A DNA stretch of 23,892 nt, taken from the NCBI GenBank assembly GCA_964605235.1, contig CAZSBB010000058.1:1-23892 (forward strand), given 5' to 3'. Within the stretch, counting starts at the first letter, position 1, and every line of letters starts with the position of its first letter. The DNA is from CAZSBB01 sp964605235. GTDB taxonomy: Bacteria; Planctomycetota; Phycisphaerae; Phycisphaerales; Phycisphaeraceae. Of the stretch, positions 7,007-13,376 are shown piece by piece. Position numbers and translations under genes: made by a program. The notes beneath the pieces were generated by a model, which saw only the letters and a program-made list of their open reading frames with translations, was not told where the DNA came from and made no database searches.

Positions 7007-8593
7007 ATGATGCGAACGACTGGTCTTTTCCGAATCGTCACCATGCTGACGTTGGTCACGGCGTTTGTCCTGACCGGCTGCAGCTCCATGCCGTGCTGCG
7101 GCGAGCCCAAGGCGGAAGCCGCCCCGGCCCCCGCGCCCGCTCCGGCGCCCAAGGCGGCCCCCGCCCCGGCTCCGGCGCCCACCGGCAACACCGCCTCCAT
7201 GGCGTTCCCCTCGGCCGTCCGCACCGGCAGCGGCCTCGAGTGCTGCGCCCTGGTCGTGCTCGACAAGTCCGCCCCCAGCGAAGTGGCGGTCGGCCAGTCC
7301 TTTGACTACACCCTCAAAGTCACCAACCGCGGCAACCTCGAAGTCCGCGATGTGACCATCACCGACGTCCTGCCCGGCGGCTTCAAGCTCGCCAGCAGCA
7401 ACCCCGCGGCCTCCGGCACCTCCGGTGACAAGACCATGTGGAACGTCGGCAGCCTCAAGCCCGGCGAATCCAAGACCGTCACCGTCACCGGCGCCGCCAG
7501 CGGCGTGGGTGAACTGGTCAACTGCTCCACCGTCACCTATGTCCCCTACATCTGCGTCGCCACCAAGGTCGTCCAGCCCGCCCTCAAGCTGACCAAGACC
7601 GCCCCCGCCGAGGTCCTCCTCTGCGACACCATCCCGGTCAAGATCGTGGTCACCAACACCGGCACCGGCGCCGCCCAGAACGTCGTGGTCAATGACGACC
7701 TGCCCAAGGGTCTGACCACCCTCGACGGCAAGGACAAGGTCAGCATCCCGGTCGGCACCCTCGCCGGCGGTCAGAGCAAGGAAATCAACCTGACCCTCAA
7801 GGCTGCCGCCGCGGGCAACTACACCAACAAGGCCGTCGCCACCGCCGATGGCAACCTGACCGCCAACGACTCCTCGGCGACCAAGGTCCTCGAACCCAAG
7901 CTGACCATCAGCAAGTCCGGCCCGAAGGTCGTCTACCTCGGCCGTGACGTCACCTACGCCATCAAGGTCGCCAACACCGGCACCGGCGAAGCCCGCAGCA
8001 CCGTCGTCACCGACACCCTGCCGGCTGGCGTCACCCTGGTCAATGCCTCGGCCGGCGGCACCGCCAGCGGCGGCAACGTGGTCTGGAATCTGGGCACCCT
8101 CAAGCCCGGCGACAGCAAGGACCTCTCCGTCACCGTCCGCGGCAGCGGCATGGGCAAACTGCTCAACAAGGCTTCCGCCTCCGCCACCTGCGCCGGCGAC
8201 GTCGCCGCCACCGCTGAAACCGAAATCGCCGGTATCCCCGCGATCCTCCTCGAGGTCATCGACATCAATGACCCCGTGGAAGTCGGCCAGAACGAAACCT
8301 ACGTCATCACCGCCACCAACCAGGGTTCGCTCGCCGGCAAGAACGTGAAGATCACCTGCACCCTGGAAGACGCCCAGGAAGGCGTCAGCGTCTCCGGCGC
8401 CACCAAGGGCACCATCAGCGGCAAGAAGGTCACCTTCGAAGCCCTGCCCTCCCTGGCTCCGGGCGCCAAGGCTGAATGGCGCGTGGTCATCAAGGCCCTC
8501 AAGGCTGGCGACATCCGCTTCGCCGTCGAGATGAACGAAGACCAGCTCCAGCGCCCGGTCAATGAGACCGAAGCCACCAACCAGTACCAGTAA
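7007..8593 (+). CDS. DUF11-repeat lipoprotein, chlamydial OmcB-like
   Basis: A 528-residue envelope protein. The hydrophobic signal ends in a lipobox LTGC (Cys25), so it should be lipid-anchored. An Ala-Pro-rich linker (about 37-59) follows, then four DUF11 (Ig-like) repeats at roughly 86-180, 192-295, 298-400 and 412-515. Each has the VGxxxxYxxxVxNxGxxxxxxVxxxDxLPxG pattern. The last 65 residues (TKGTISGKKVTFEALPSLAP onward, ending RPVNETEATNQYQ) closely recall, from memory, the end of OmcB, the large cysteine-rich outer-membrane protein of Chlamydia. This one has only ten Cys, clustered at 25-31 and 79-80 with a few scattered. GGAG lies 7 nt before ATG 7007; ATG 7010 is an alternative. Uniform, C-ending codons and a strong terminator suggest high expression. 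A structural envelope role is inferred. Confidence 0.85.
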   Translation: MMRTTGLFRIVTMLTLVTAFVLTGCSSMPCCGEPKAEAAPAPAPAPAPKAAPAPAPAPTGNTASMAFPSAVRTGSGLECCALVVLDKSAPSEVAVGQSFDYTLKVTNRGNLEVRDVTITDVLPGGFKLASSNPAASGTSGDKTMWNVGSLKPGESKTVTVTGAASGVGELVNCSTVTYVPYICVATKVVQPALKLTKTAPAEVLLCDTIPVKIVVTNTGTGAAQNVVVNDDLPKGLTTLDGKDKVSIPVGTLAGGQSKEINLTLKAAAAGNYTNKAVATADGNLTANDSSATKVLEPKLTISKSGPKVVYLGRDVTYAIKVANTGTGEARSTVVTDTLPAGVTLVNASAGGTASGGNVVWNLGTLKPGDSKDLSVTVRGSGMGKLLNKASASATCAGDVAATAETEIAGIPAILLEVIDINDPVEVGQNETYVITATNQGSLAGKNVKITCTLEDAQEGVSVSGATKGTISGKKVTFEALPSLAPGAKAEWRVVIKALKAGDIRFAVEMNEDQLQRPVNETEATNQYQ

Positions 8594-8651
8594 GTTCCTC
8601 TGGTGCTCACCGGCTAAGCTCACCTGAGCAAAGCCACACGTCTGACAACCC

Positions 8652-8692
8652 CCGGCGGCAGTCGCTCACCCCGACTGCCGCCGGTTTTTTTT
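8652..8692 (+). terminator. Rho-independent terminator
   Basis: A perfect 13-bp stem (CCGGCGGCAGTCG, 8652-8664, with CGACTGCCGCCGG, 8672-8684), a 7-nt loop and eight T residues (8685-8692). It sits 59 bp after the DUF11 gene stop and should end its transcript. Confidence 0.95.
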
Positions 8693-8735
8693 GCGCGCTG
8701 TGGGATGCTTCCACCGGGTGCTGCACATCCCCCAT

Positions 8736-8806
8736 GTCCCCGGGCAGAGCCCGGGGCTAATGGCGCTGGGCATGCCGGCCGTTAGCCCTGGGCTCTGCCC
8801 GGGGAC
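8736..8806. repeat. Paired REP-like palindromes, copies C and D (BIME-like)
   Basis: Copy C (8736-8764) reads CCCCGGGCAGAGCCCGGGGC then TAATGGCG. Copy D (8777-8806) is its inverse, GTTAGCCCTGGGCTCTGCCC then GGGGAC. The two are inverted around a short spacer (ctgggcatg), so the 70-bp unit can fold on itself as well as in each half. This resembles the paired REP units called BIMEs in enterobacteria. Confidence 0.8.
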
Positions 8807-8923
8807 TCCACCTCCGCCGCCCCACCAGTTCCAGCTCCACCAAAATTCCCGCCCTCCTTATCCGGGATACCGATTCGGCCGATATTCCGAACACCGGTCA
8901 TTCCCTTTCCCGAGGTCGCCCAC

Positions 8924-9403
8924 ATGATGGACCCCCAGCACGCGCAAAGCTTCCAGACCGCCGTCAAGGAAGTGCTCAGCACCATGCTCGGACTGCAAGC
9001 GGAGGTCAATGGACCCCTCGATCATGAAGATGAGCTGCAAACCGAAGTCGCCGCCGTCATCGGTTTGTCCGGCGACGTCACCGGCAGCGTCACCATCACC
9101 TTCCCGGAACTGACCGCCCTGCGCCTGGTGCAGCGCTTCGCCGGCGTGGAAATGCGCATCACCGATGAAGACTTTGCCGACGCCATCGGCGAATTGCTCA
9201 ACATGATCGCCGGCAGCGCCAAAAGCCGGCTGGCGGGCGCCAAATCCGCCCTCTCGCTCCCCCAGGTCATGGTCGGCAGCCAGTTGCATCTGCTGGGCGC
9301 CACCCGCCAGGAAGCCGTCGCCTTCCGCTGCGAAACCGACTGCGGCCCGTTCCACCTCGCCCTGGGCCTGCGCCAAGCCAAACGCAACACCGCCGCCGCG
9401 TGA
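8924..9403 (+). CDS. cheX: CheX-like chemotaxis phosphatase
   Basis: A 159-residue protein of the CheC/CheX/FliY phosphatase group, which removes phosphate from CheY-P. The catalytic ExxN motif is E90-L-L-N93 in the helix DAIGELLNMIAGSAKSRL. It is preceded by the usual strand region (AAVIGLSGDVTGSVTITF) and the RFAG turn. One ExxN motif, rather than two, fits CheX. GAGG lies 8 nt before the ATG at 8924; the next ATG at 8927 is also possible. No CheY, CheA or flagellar gene is nearby, so the partner response regulator must be elsewhere. A MITE-like element begins 7 bp after its stop. Confidence 0.8.
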   Translation: MMDPQHAQSFQTAVKEVLSTMLGLQAEVNGPLDHEDELQTEVAAVIGLSGDVTGSVTITFPELTALRLVQRFAGVEMRITDEDFADAIGELLNMIAGSAKSRLAGAKSALSLPQVMVGSQLHLLGATRQEAVAFRCETDCGPFHLALGLRQAKRNTAAA

Positions 9404-9409
9404 CCTCCT

Positions 9410-9563
9410 CAGGGCAAACGCATGTATCCCGAACAACCCCTGCTGAACGAGCCCCGACCGTGAGGGAGGGGTGGTTTTCGTGGCGTCACCCCGCTGCGGC
9501 TGCGCCGCAACCCCTTGCTGACGCGCGGGGCTCGTTAGAGAGTTGGTACATGCGTTTGCCCTG
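9410..9563. mobile_element. MITE-like element, copy 1 (154 bp)
   Basis: Perfect 17-bp terminal inverted repeats, CAGGGCAAACGCATGTA (9410-9426) and TACATGCGTTTGCCCTG (9547-9563). Nested inside are AACGAGCCCC (9446-9455) and GGGGCTCGTT (9527-9536), so the whole element can fold into a long hairpin. Flanks GTGACCTCCT and GTGACCCCCG match at 8 of 10 positions and look like a decayed 10-bp target duplication. It encodes no transposase. It fills most of the gap between the convergent cheX-like and GT9 genes and could serve as a two-way terminator. Copy 2 at 11895 has the same length. Confidence 0.88.
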
Positions 9564-9588
9564 GTGACCCCCGCACCGCACCGCTGAC

Positions 9589-10728
9589 TCAAGCCGGCGG
9601 CTCAGCCAACGGCACGCCCCCTGCCGCATCACGCGGCCGATCCAGTTGCGCCTGCACCTTCGCCCACACCGCTTCCACATCAATCCGGTCAATCAACGAT
9701 TGATCTTCCTTCCGCCGACGGAATGACGCCGCCAGCGCCTCCGTCACCCCCGGCACCGCCACCACTGCATCCTCCCGTTGGTACGGCCCAACCAGGCGCG
9801 GCAGCGTCGGACCAAAGGTCGTGACAATCGGCCGGGCAAAGCCCACCGCCGCGTGCAGCGGACCCGAATCATTGCACAGGATCAACCGACAGCCGGCGAT
9901 CAACGCCAGCATCTGCCCCACATTGGTGGCGGGCAGTTCCACCCGGCCCAGGCCGCGCAGGCTTTCCAGCAACGGCGCGACGTATGCCTTCTCACTCGGC
10001 GCCGCCAGCACGAACAGTCGGCCGCCGCTGCGCCCCTCGCGCAACAGCCGCCGGGCGATTTCCGTGACCTTGGGCAGCGGCCAGCATTTGCAGCGCCACT
10101 GGGCGGTCGGCGCGATCAGCACATAAGGCGAATCCACTCCACCCCGCTGCGCCAGAAACCGCTCCCGCCACGCCAGATGCTCGGCCGGCACATACAACCG
10201 GGCGTCGCGCTGCGGCGGCAAACCCGCATCCGCCAGCACCGCCAGCATGCGCTCCACCGTGTGCTGATCGCGCGCTGCTGCCACCCGCCGGGTGTACGCC
10301 CGATGCGCCAGCTCCCGGGCATCGGCAAAACCCCAGCGCTGCGGCGCCCGGGTGATCCACGTCAGAAAGCCGGAGCGAAACAAGCCCTGCAGGTCGACCA
10401 CCAGGTCATAGCGCCGCCGGCGCAGCTCCTGACTGAAGCGCAGGAAATCCCGCAACGCCGCCGGCCGGGTCAGCATGCGGGCGTAGCGCTGCCGGGCGAA
10501 GGGGATCACGCCGGTCAGCGCCGGATGGGCGCGGATGGCGTCCACGTAGCCGTCGTTGACCAGCCAGTCGAGGTGGGCGTCGGGAAAGGCGTGCCGCAGG
10601 GTCACCAGCGCCGGCACGGTGCGCACCACGTCCCCCAGGGCGCTGGGACGAATCAGCAGCACCTGCCGCGGCGCGGGGAAGTCGCCAGGCTGGGCCGGGG
10701 ATGCAGGTGGGGTTCGTGACGGCGTCAT
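9589..10728 (-). CDS. Glycosyltransferase family 9 (heptosyltransferase-like)
   Basis: A 379-residue GT9 enzyme, expected to transfer a heptose or similar sugar from an ADP-sugar onto lipopolysaccharide core at the inner membrane's cytoplasmic face. The N-terminal domain has VLLIRPSALGDVVRTVPAL (23-41), with the conserved Asp33, then WLV. The C-terminal domain has VLIAPTAQWRCKCWP (203-217) and the nucleotide-sugar signature NDSGPLHAAVG (286-296). Length is normal. The N-terminal 20 residues are Pro/Ala-rich and disordered. The ATG at 10728 has no Shine-Dalgarno; TATAGT ends 9 nt before it. Acceptor and donor cannot be told from sequence. Confidence 0.88.
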   Translation of the reverse strand: MTPSRTPPASPAQPGDFPAPRQVLLIRPSALGDVVRTVPALVTLRHAFPDAHLDWLVNDGYVDAIRAHPALTGVIPFARQRYARMLTRPAALRDFLRFSQELRRRRYDLVVDLQGLFRSGFLTWITRAPQRWGFADARELAHRAYTRRVAAARDQHTVERMLAVLADAGLPPQRDARLYVPAEHLAWRERFLAQRGGVDSPYVLIAPTAQWRCKCWPLPKVTEIARRLLREGRSGGRLFVLAAPSEKAYVAPLLESLRGLGRVELPATNVGQMLALIAGCRLILCNDSGPLHAAVGFARPIVTTFGPTLPRLVGPYQREDAVVAVPGVTEALAASFRRRKEDQSLIDRIDVEAVWAKVQAQLDRPRDAAGGVPLAEPPA

Positions 10729-10737
10729 GGTTCGACT

Positions 10738-10743
10738 ACTATA
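10738..10743 (-). promoter_or_regulatory. GT9 promoter -10 box, leaderless type
   Basis: TATAGT on the minus strand ends 9 nt before the GT9 ATG, with no ribosome binding site between. No convincing -35 is seen. It lies in the 77-bp space between this gene and the divergent metallophosphoesterase. Confidence 0.5.
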
Positions 10744-10805
10744 TCCCTACGGCACGCTGCTCACGCACGCGCCGGGAAACCCACGACCGCAGCCGAGGTG
10801 AGCCC

Positions 10806-11642
10806 GTGAGCCAGACGCCATCCGCCAAACCCACCGCCATCGGCAGCTCCGGCCCCGCCAGCACGCCCACCGGCGACGGCGGCAATGAACCGGTCGCGCT
10901 GATCTCCGACATCCACGCCAACCTCGACGCCCTGCAGGTGGTGCTCGCGGATATCGAACAACGCGGCATCAAACGCATCGTCTGCCTCGGCGACATCATC
11001 GGCTACGGCCCCAACCCGCTCGAGTGCCTCGACCTGGTGCGGCAAAAGTGCGAATGGGCGCTGATGGGCAATCACGACTTCGCTTCGCTGTACGAGCCCA
11101 CCAGCTTCAACCCCAGCGCCGAGTCCGCCGCCTTCTGGACCCGCCGGCAATTCGAACTCGAACCCGACGCCGAGAAACGCAACGCCCGCTGGCAATACCT
11201 CGGCGGCCTGAGCATCAAGCGCCATTTTCGCGGCGCCCTGTGCATCCACGCTTCCCCGCGCCGGCCGATCAATGAATACATCTTCCCCGATGACGTGATC
11301 ACCAGCCCCAGCAAGATGCAGCAGATTTTCGACCGCATCGAGCGCCGCTGTCTGTGCGGCCACACGCACGTGGCGGGTGTGTTCACCGACGAGCCGGACT
11401 TTTATCCCCCGCCGGACCTGGACTGGACATATCGGTTCAGCGAGCGGGAAAAGTGCATCGTGAATCCCGGCTCGGTGGGTCAGCCGCGCGACCGCGACCC
11501 GCGCGCCAGCTACGCGATTTTGACGGATGAGCAGGTGGATTTTGTGCGTTTGCCGTATGACATGCAGGCGGTGATCCGCAAGATCGAAGCGGTGCCGGAG
11601 CTGAGCGACTTCCTGGGCCAGCGCTTGCTCGAAGGCCGGTGA
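10806..11642 (+). CDS. Metallophosphoesterase (calcineurin-like, Metallophos_2)
   Basis: A 278-residue two-metal phosphoesterase, probably cytosolic. The metal ligands are visible in order: SDIHAN (D35, H37), GDIIGYGP (D63), GNHD (N89, H90), H148 (CIHAS), and GHTH (H186, H188). The family motif NPGSVGQPRD follows at about 220. The GTG at 10806 is preferred: GAGG lies 7 nt upstream and the start avoids overlap with the divergent GT9 gene, unlike an in-frame ATG at 10701. The first 28 residues are low complexity. The exact substrate is unknown; relatives act on phosphodiesters or dinucleotides. Confidence 0.88.
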   Translation: MSQTPSAKPTAIGSSGPASTPTGDGGNEPVALISDIHANLDALQVVLADIEQRGIKRIVCLGDIIGYGPNPLECLDLVRQKCEWALMGNHDFASLYEPTSFNPSAESAAFWTRRQFELEPDAEKRNARWQYLGGLSIKRHFRGALCIHASPRRPINEYIFPDDVITSPSKMQQIFDRIERRCLCGHTHVAGVFTDEPDFYPPPDLDWTYRFSEREKCIVNPGSVGQPRDRDPRASYAILTDEQVDFVRLPYDMQAVIRKIEAVPELSDFLGQRLLEGR

Positions 11643-11837
11643 GCCAGACGCAATCCATCTCACCCCCGATGGCGCCAATACTCCGCCCGGATGCCCGCAA
11701 GCAAGCACGCCCGGTGGAAAGCCAGGCCAACCCGCAGTGCCGGACTGCTCACCCCACCCCAGACCAGACTACGCCTCGCCGCAACAACCACAACAGCCGC
11801 AACAGCCGCAACAGGCCCGGCTTCAAGGATGTCGAAT

Positions 11838-11869
11838 TTGAAAATGTATTTTAATTGAAAATACATTTT
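11838..11869. repeat. AT-rich hairpin, copy 1
   Basis: TTGAAAATGTATTTT (11838-11852), AATTG loop, then AAAATACATTTT (58-69 of the 11800s). The 12-bp stem is perfect; the outer pairs are lost (G at 11870). It is identical to copy 2 through 32 bases and stands out in GC-rich surroundings. Confidence 0.8.
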
Positions 11870-11894
11870 GTATCCAGCCTGCCGTTGCGGGAGT

Positions 11895-12048
11895 CAGGGC
11901 AAACGCATGTATCCCGAACATCCAGTGCTGAACGAGCCCTGACTGTGAGGGAGGGGTGGTTTTCGTGGCGTCACCCCGCTGCGGCTACGCCGCAACCCCT
12001 TGCTGACGCGCGGGGCTCGTAAGCAAATTGGTACATGCGTTTGCCCTG
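11895..12048. mobile_element. MITE-like element, copy 2 (154 bp)
   Basis: The same 17-bp terminal inverted repeats as copy 1 (11895-11911 and 12032-12048) and the same 154-bp length. I count about 10 differences, close to 93% identity, several of them in the paired inner arms. Flanking 10-mers TTGCGGGAGT (left) and TTGCTGGAGT (right) differ at one position, which supports a 10-bp target-site duplication. No coding capacity. Confidence 0.9.
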
Positions 12049-12340
12049 TTGCTGGAGTGCGTTGGAGCATGACTCCTTCAGTTGGCGTGGATGGCGACCA
12101 GCACCCTGACGCTGCCTCGGGATGAATGCTCGGTGCCGGCTGTTGGCCCCAAAGTTTCGCATTGAAGTAGTCGGCATCCCAGGAGTTCCCGGGGTCCGAG
12201 GGGTGCAGGTTGGACGCCGAGCGCTGGGAGTCGGAGGCTCGGGGCCAAGGGTTGGAGGGCGGCAACAGGAGGCCGGAGGTTAGGGGTCAGCAGTTGAATG
12301 TCGACGGTTTGGGGCCAACGGTTGAGGGCCGACGATGGGG

Positions 12341-12430
12341 ACTGATGGCTGGGGCTGATGGTTAGGGGCTGATGGTTGGGGGGCTGATGGTTGGGGGGCT
12401 GATGGTTGGGGGGTTGATGGTTGGGGGGTT
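12341..12430 (+). repeat. 15-bp G-rich tandem repeat
   Basis: The unit CTGATGGTTGGGGGG repeats with a 15-bp period from about 12341, best conserved from 12369 to 12429. Upstream units are degenerate (GGCTGGGG, GGTTAGGGG). Four G6 runs in a row could form a G-quadruplex. The in-frame peptide (MVGGL repeats) is not considered a gene. Confidence 0.8.
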
Positions 12431-12495
12431 AGAAGCCGGTGGTTGGGGAAAACCTGCCGATGGTTTTCGACCCCGGCAGGGGTCGTGGGCAGTAG

Positions 12496-12563
12496 CCACG
12501 GGTGAAGCGCAGCGAAACCCGTGGGAGATGAACCCCCCACGCTTATCCGTCCCGGAGGGACGG
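12496..12563. repeat. Two-hairpin intergenic cassette
   Basis: CCACGGGT (12496-12503) pairs with ACCCGTGG (12517-12524). About 20 bp later CCGTCCC (12547-12553) pairs with GGGACGG (12557-12563). I recall similar CCACGGGT...ACCCGTGG and GTCCCGGAGGGAC cassettes between genes in other planctomycetes, but this is memory, not a search. Confidence 0.55.
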
Positions 12564-12643
12564 AGGAAACTCCCGCCACCCCATCCCGTCAAGAATGCTC
12601 AATTGGCATCTGTGTCCAGCCTGGACGTACATGTAAGGGGAAC

Positions 12644-12678
12644 TTGAAAATGTATTTTAATTGAAAATACATTTTCAA
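12644..12678. repeat. AT-rich hairpin, copy 2
   Basis: A perfect 15-bp stem: TTGAAAATGTATTTT (12644-12658), loop AATTG, AAAATACATTTTCAA (12664-12678). Same arms and loop as copy 1, 806 bp away. Confidence 0.85.
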
Positions 12679-12855
12679 CCCTGCGCCGCCAAGCGCTGCG
12701 GATGGTTGGTGAGTCGTGAAAAAGTTTGGGAAAGGGATGAGGCGTGAAGCAGAATGGACTTTGCTGGCGAGCAGGCAGTGGCGATGGCATTCAAACAGGT
12801 GCGGCTCAGGCGGGTAGCGATTGGTGGCTGGTAGTTGGGGCTGGTGGCTGCGTGT

Positions 12856-13170
12856 TTACTGCTCAGCTTCGGCCGGGGGCGCTGCGGGGTTGGGAGTTTC
12901 CGGCATTTCCTCACGCTCGCCGGTCTTGCGAAAGCGCACCCGGCGGTCGGCGTACTCGCGCGGGCTGATGGGCAGATCCGGCTCCGCCACCCCCGCGCGG
13001 GTCTGTTCGTGCAGCTTGCGCAGAAACGGCACACACCAGCCGCAGCCAGTGCCTGCCGAGAGACATTGGCTGATCAGGCTCGCCACCGGCGGATGCTCCC
13101 GGCGGCAGTAGCTGACCACCTTCCGCTGGGTGACGTGAAAGCACAAGCAGACTTCGTCGTCGGGGTCCAT
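12856..13170 (-). CDS. BFD-like [2Fe-2S] protein
   Basis: A 104-residue protein with a BFD (bacterioferritin-associated ferredoxin-like) domain in its first 55 residues. Four cysteines in the pattern CLC (C8, C10) and CGWC (C43, C46) should bind a [2Fe-2S] cluster, as in Bfd or in the central domain of NirB and related enzymes. The remaining about 50 residues are polar and Pro/Glu-rich and match nothing I know. The ATG at 13170 is preferred to one ten codons upstream because TATCAT ends 6 nt before it and no Shine-Dalgarno is present. Roles in iron release or sulfur/electron transfer are both possible; no bacterioferritin gene is nearby. Confidence 0.8.
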   Translation of the reverse strand: MDPDDEVCLCFHVTQRKVVSYCRREHPPVASLISQCLSAGTGCGWCVPFLRKLHEQTRAGVAEPDLPISPREYADRRVRFRKTGEREEMPETPNPAAPPAEAEQ

Positions 13171-13176
13171 GCGGGA

Positions 13177-13182
13177 ATGATA
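13177..13182 (-). promoter_or_regulatory. BFD gene -10 box, leaderless type
   Basis: TATCAT on the minus strand ends 6 nt before the ATG at 13170. No Shine-Dalgarno lies between and no clear -35 is seen. Confidence 0.4.
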
Positions 13183-13376
13183 GACGAATGAAGTGGCCAC
13201 AGCGGGTCAGCAAGTGAGTTCGGGGCCATGGACCACTGTTCGGGCTTGACCTTCCGGGGGGGGTACATATCGCTGCATTGCAGTCATGTGTCCCCAGCGG
13301 GTCCTGGGATCAGGCATGCCTTGCGCACCTACCGTCCTGTCAGCGCAAAGTCGGCTATGGGATAGATGGCGTTGTC

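Larger units (their letters stand above)
11643..12855. other. Gene-poor repeat island
   Basis: About 1.2 kb without a supported gene. In order it holds CAACAGCCG-type short repeats (about 11781-11815), an AT-rich hairpin (11838-11869), MITE-like copy 2 (11895-12048), G-rich degenerate repeats leading to a 15-bp tandem array (12341-12430), a two-hairpin cassette (12496-12563) and a second AT-rich hairpin (12644-12678). TGTRTCCAGCCTG occurs at 11869-11881 and 12610-12622. From 12680 to 12855 only G/T-rich low-complexity sequence is seen. Confidence 0.7.

Noticed and set aside
6938..8623. 561-codon minus-strand open frame, Gly/Asp-rich
   Set aside because: Antisense to the DUF11 lipoprotein; its low-complexity composition mirrors the other strand's codon bias.
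9486..9692. Small minus-strand frames sharing GKRMYQ (also at 11971-12177)
   Set aside because: The shared peptide is only the translation of the MITE terminal repeat.
11639..11854. Small plus-strand frame starting MSQT at the metallophosphoesterase stop
   Set aside because: GTG start overlaps a stop codon, the peptide is low complexity, and it runs into the AT-rich hairpin.
12372..12647. Plus-strand frame with MVGGL repeats
   Set aside because: It is the translation of the 15-bp G-rich tandem repeat, with no ribosome binding site and no non-repeat domain.
12341..12678. CRISPR array
   Set aside because: The repeats are short direct tandem units without unique spacers, and no cas genes are present.
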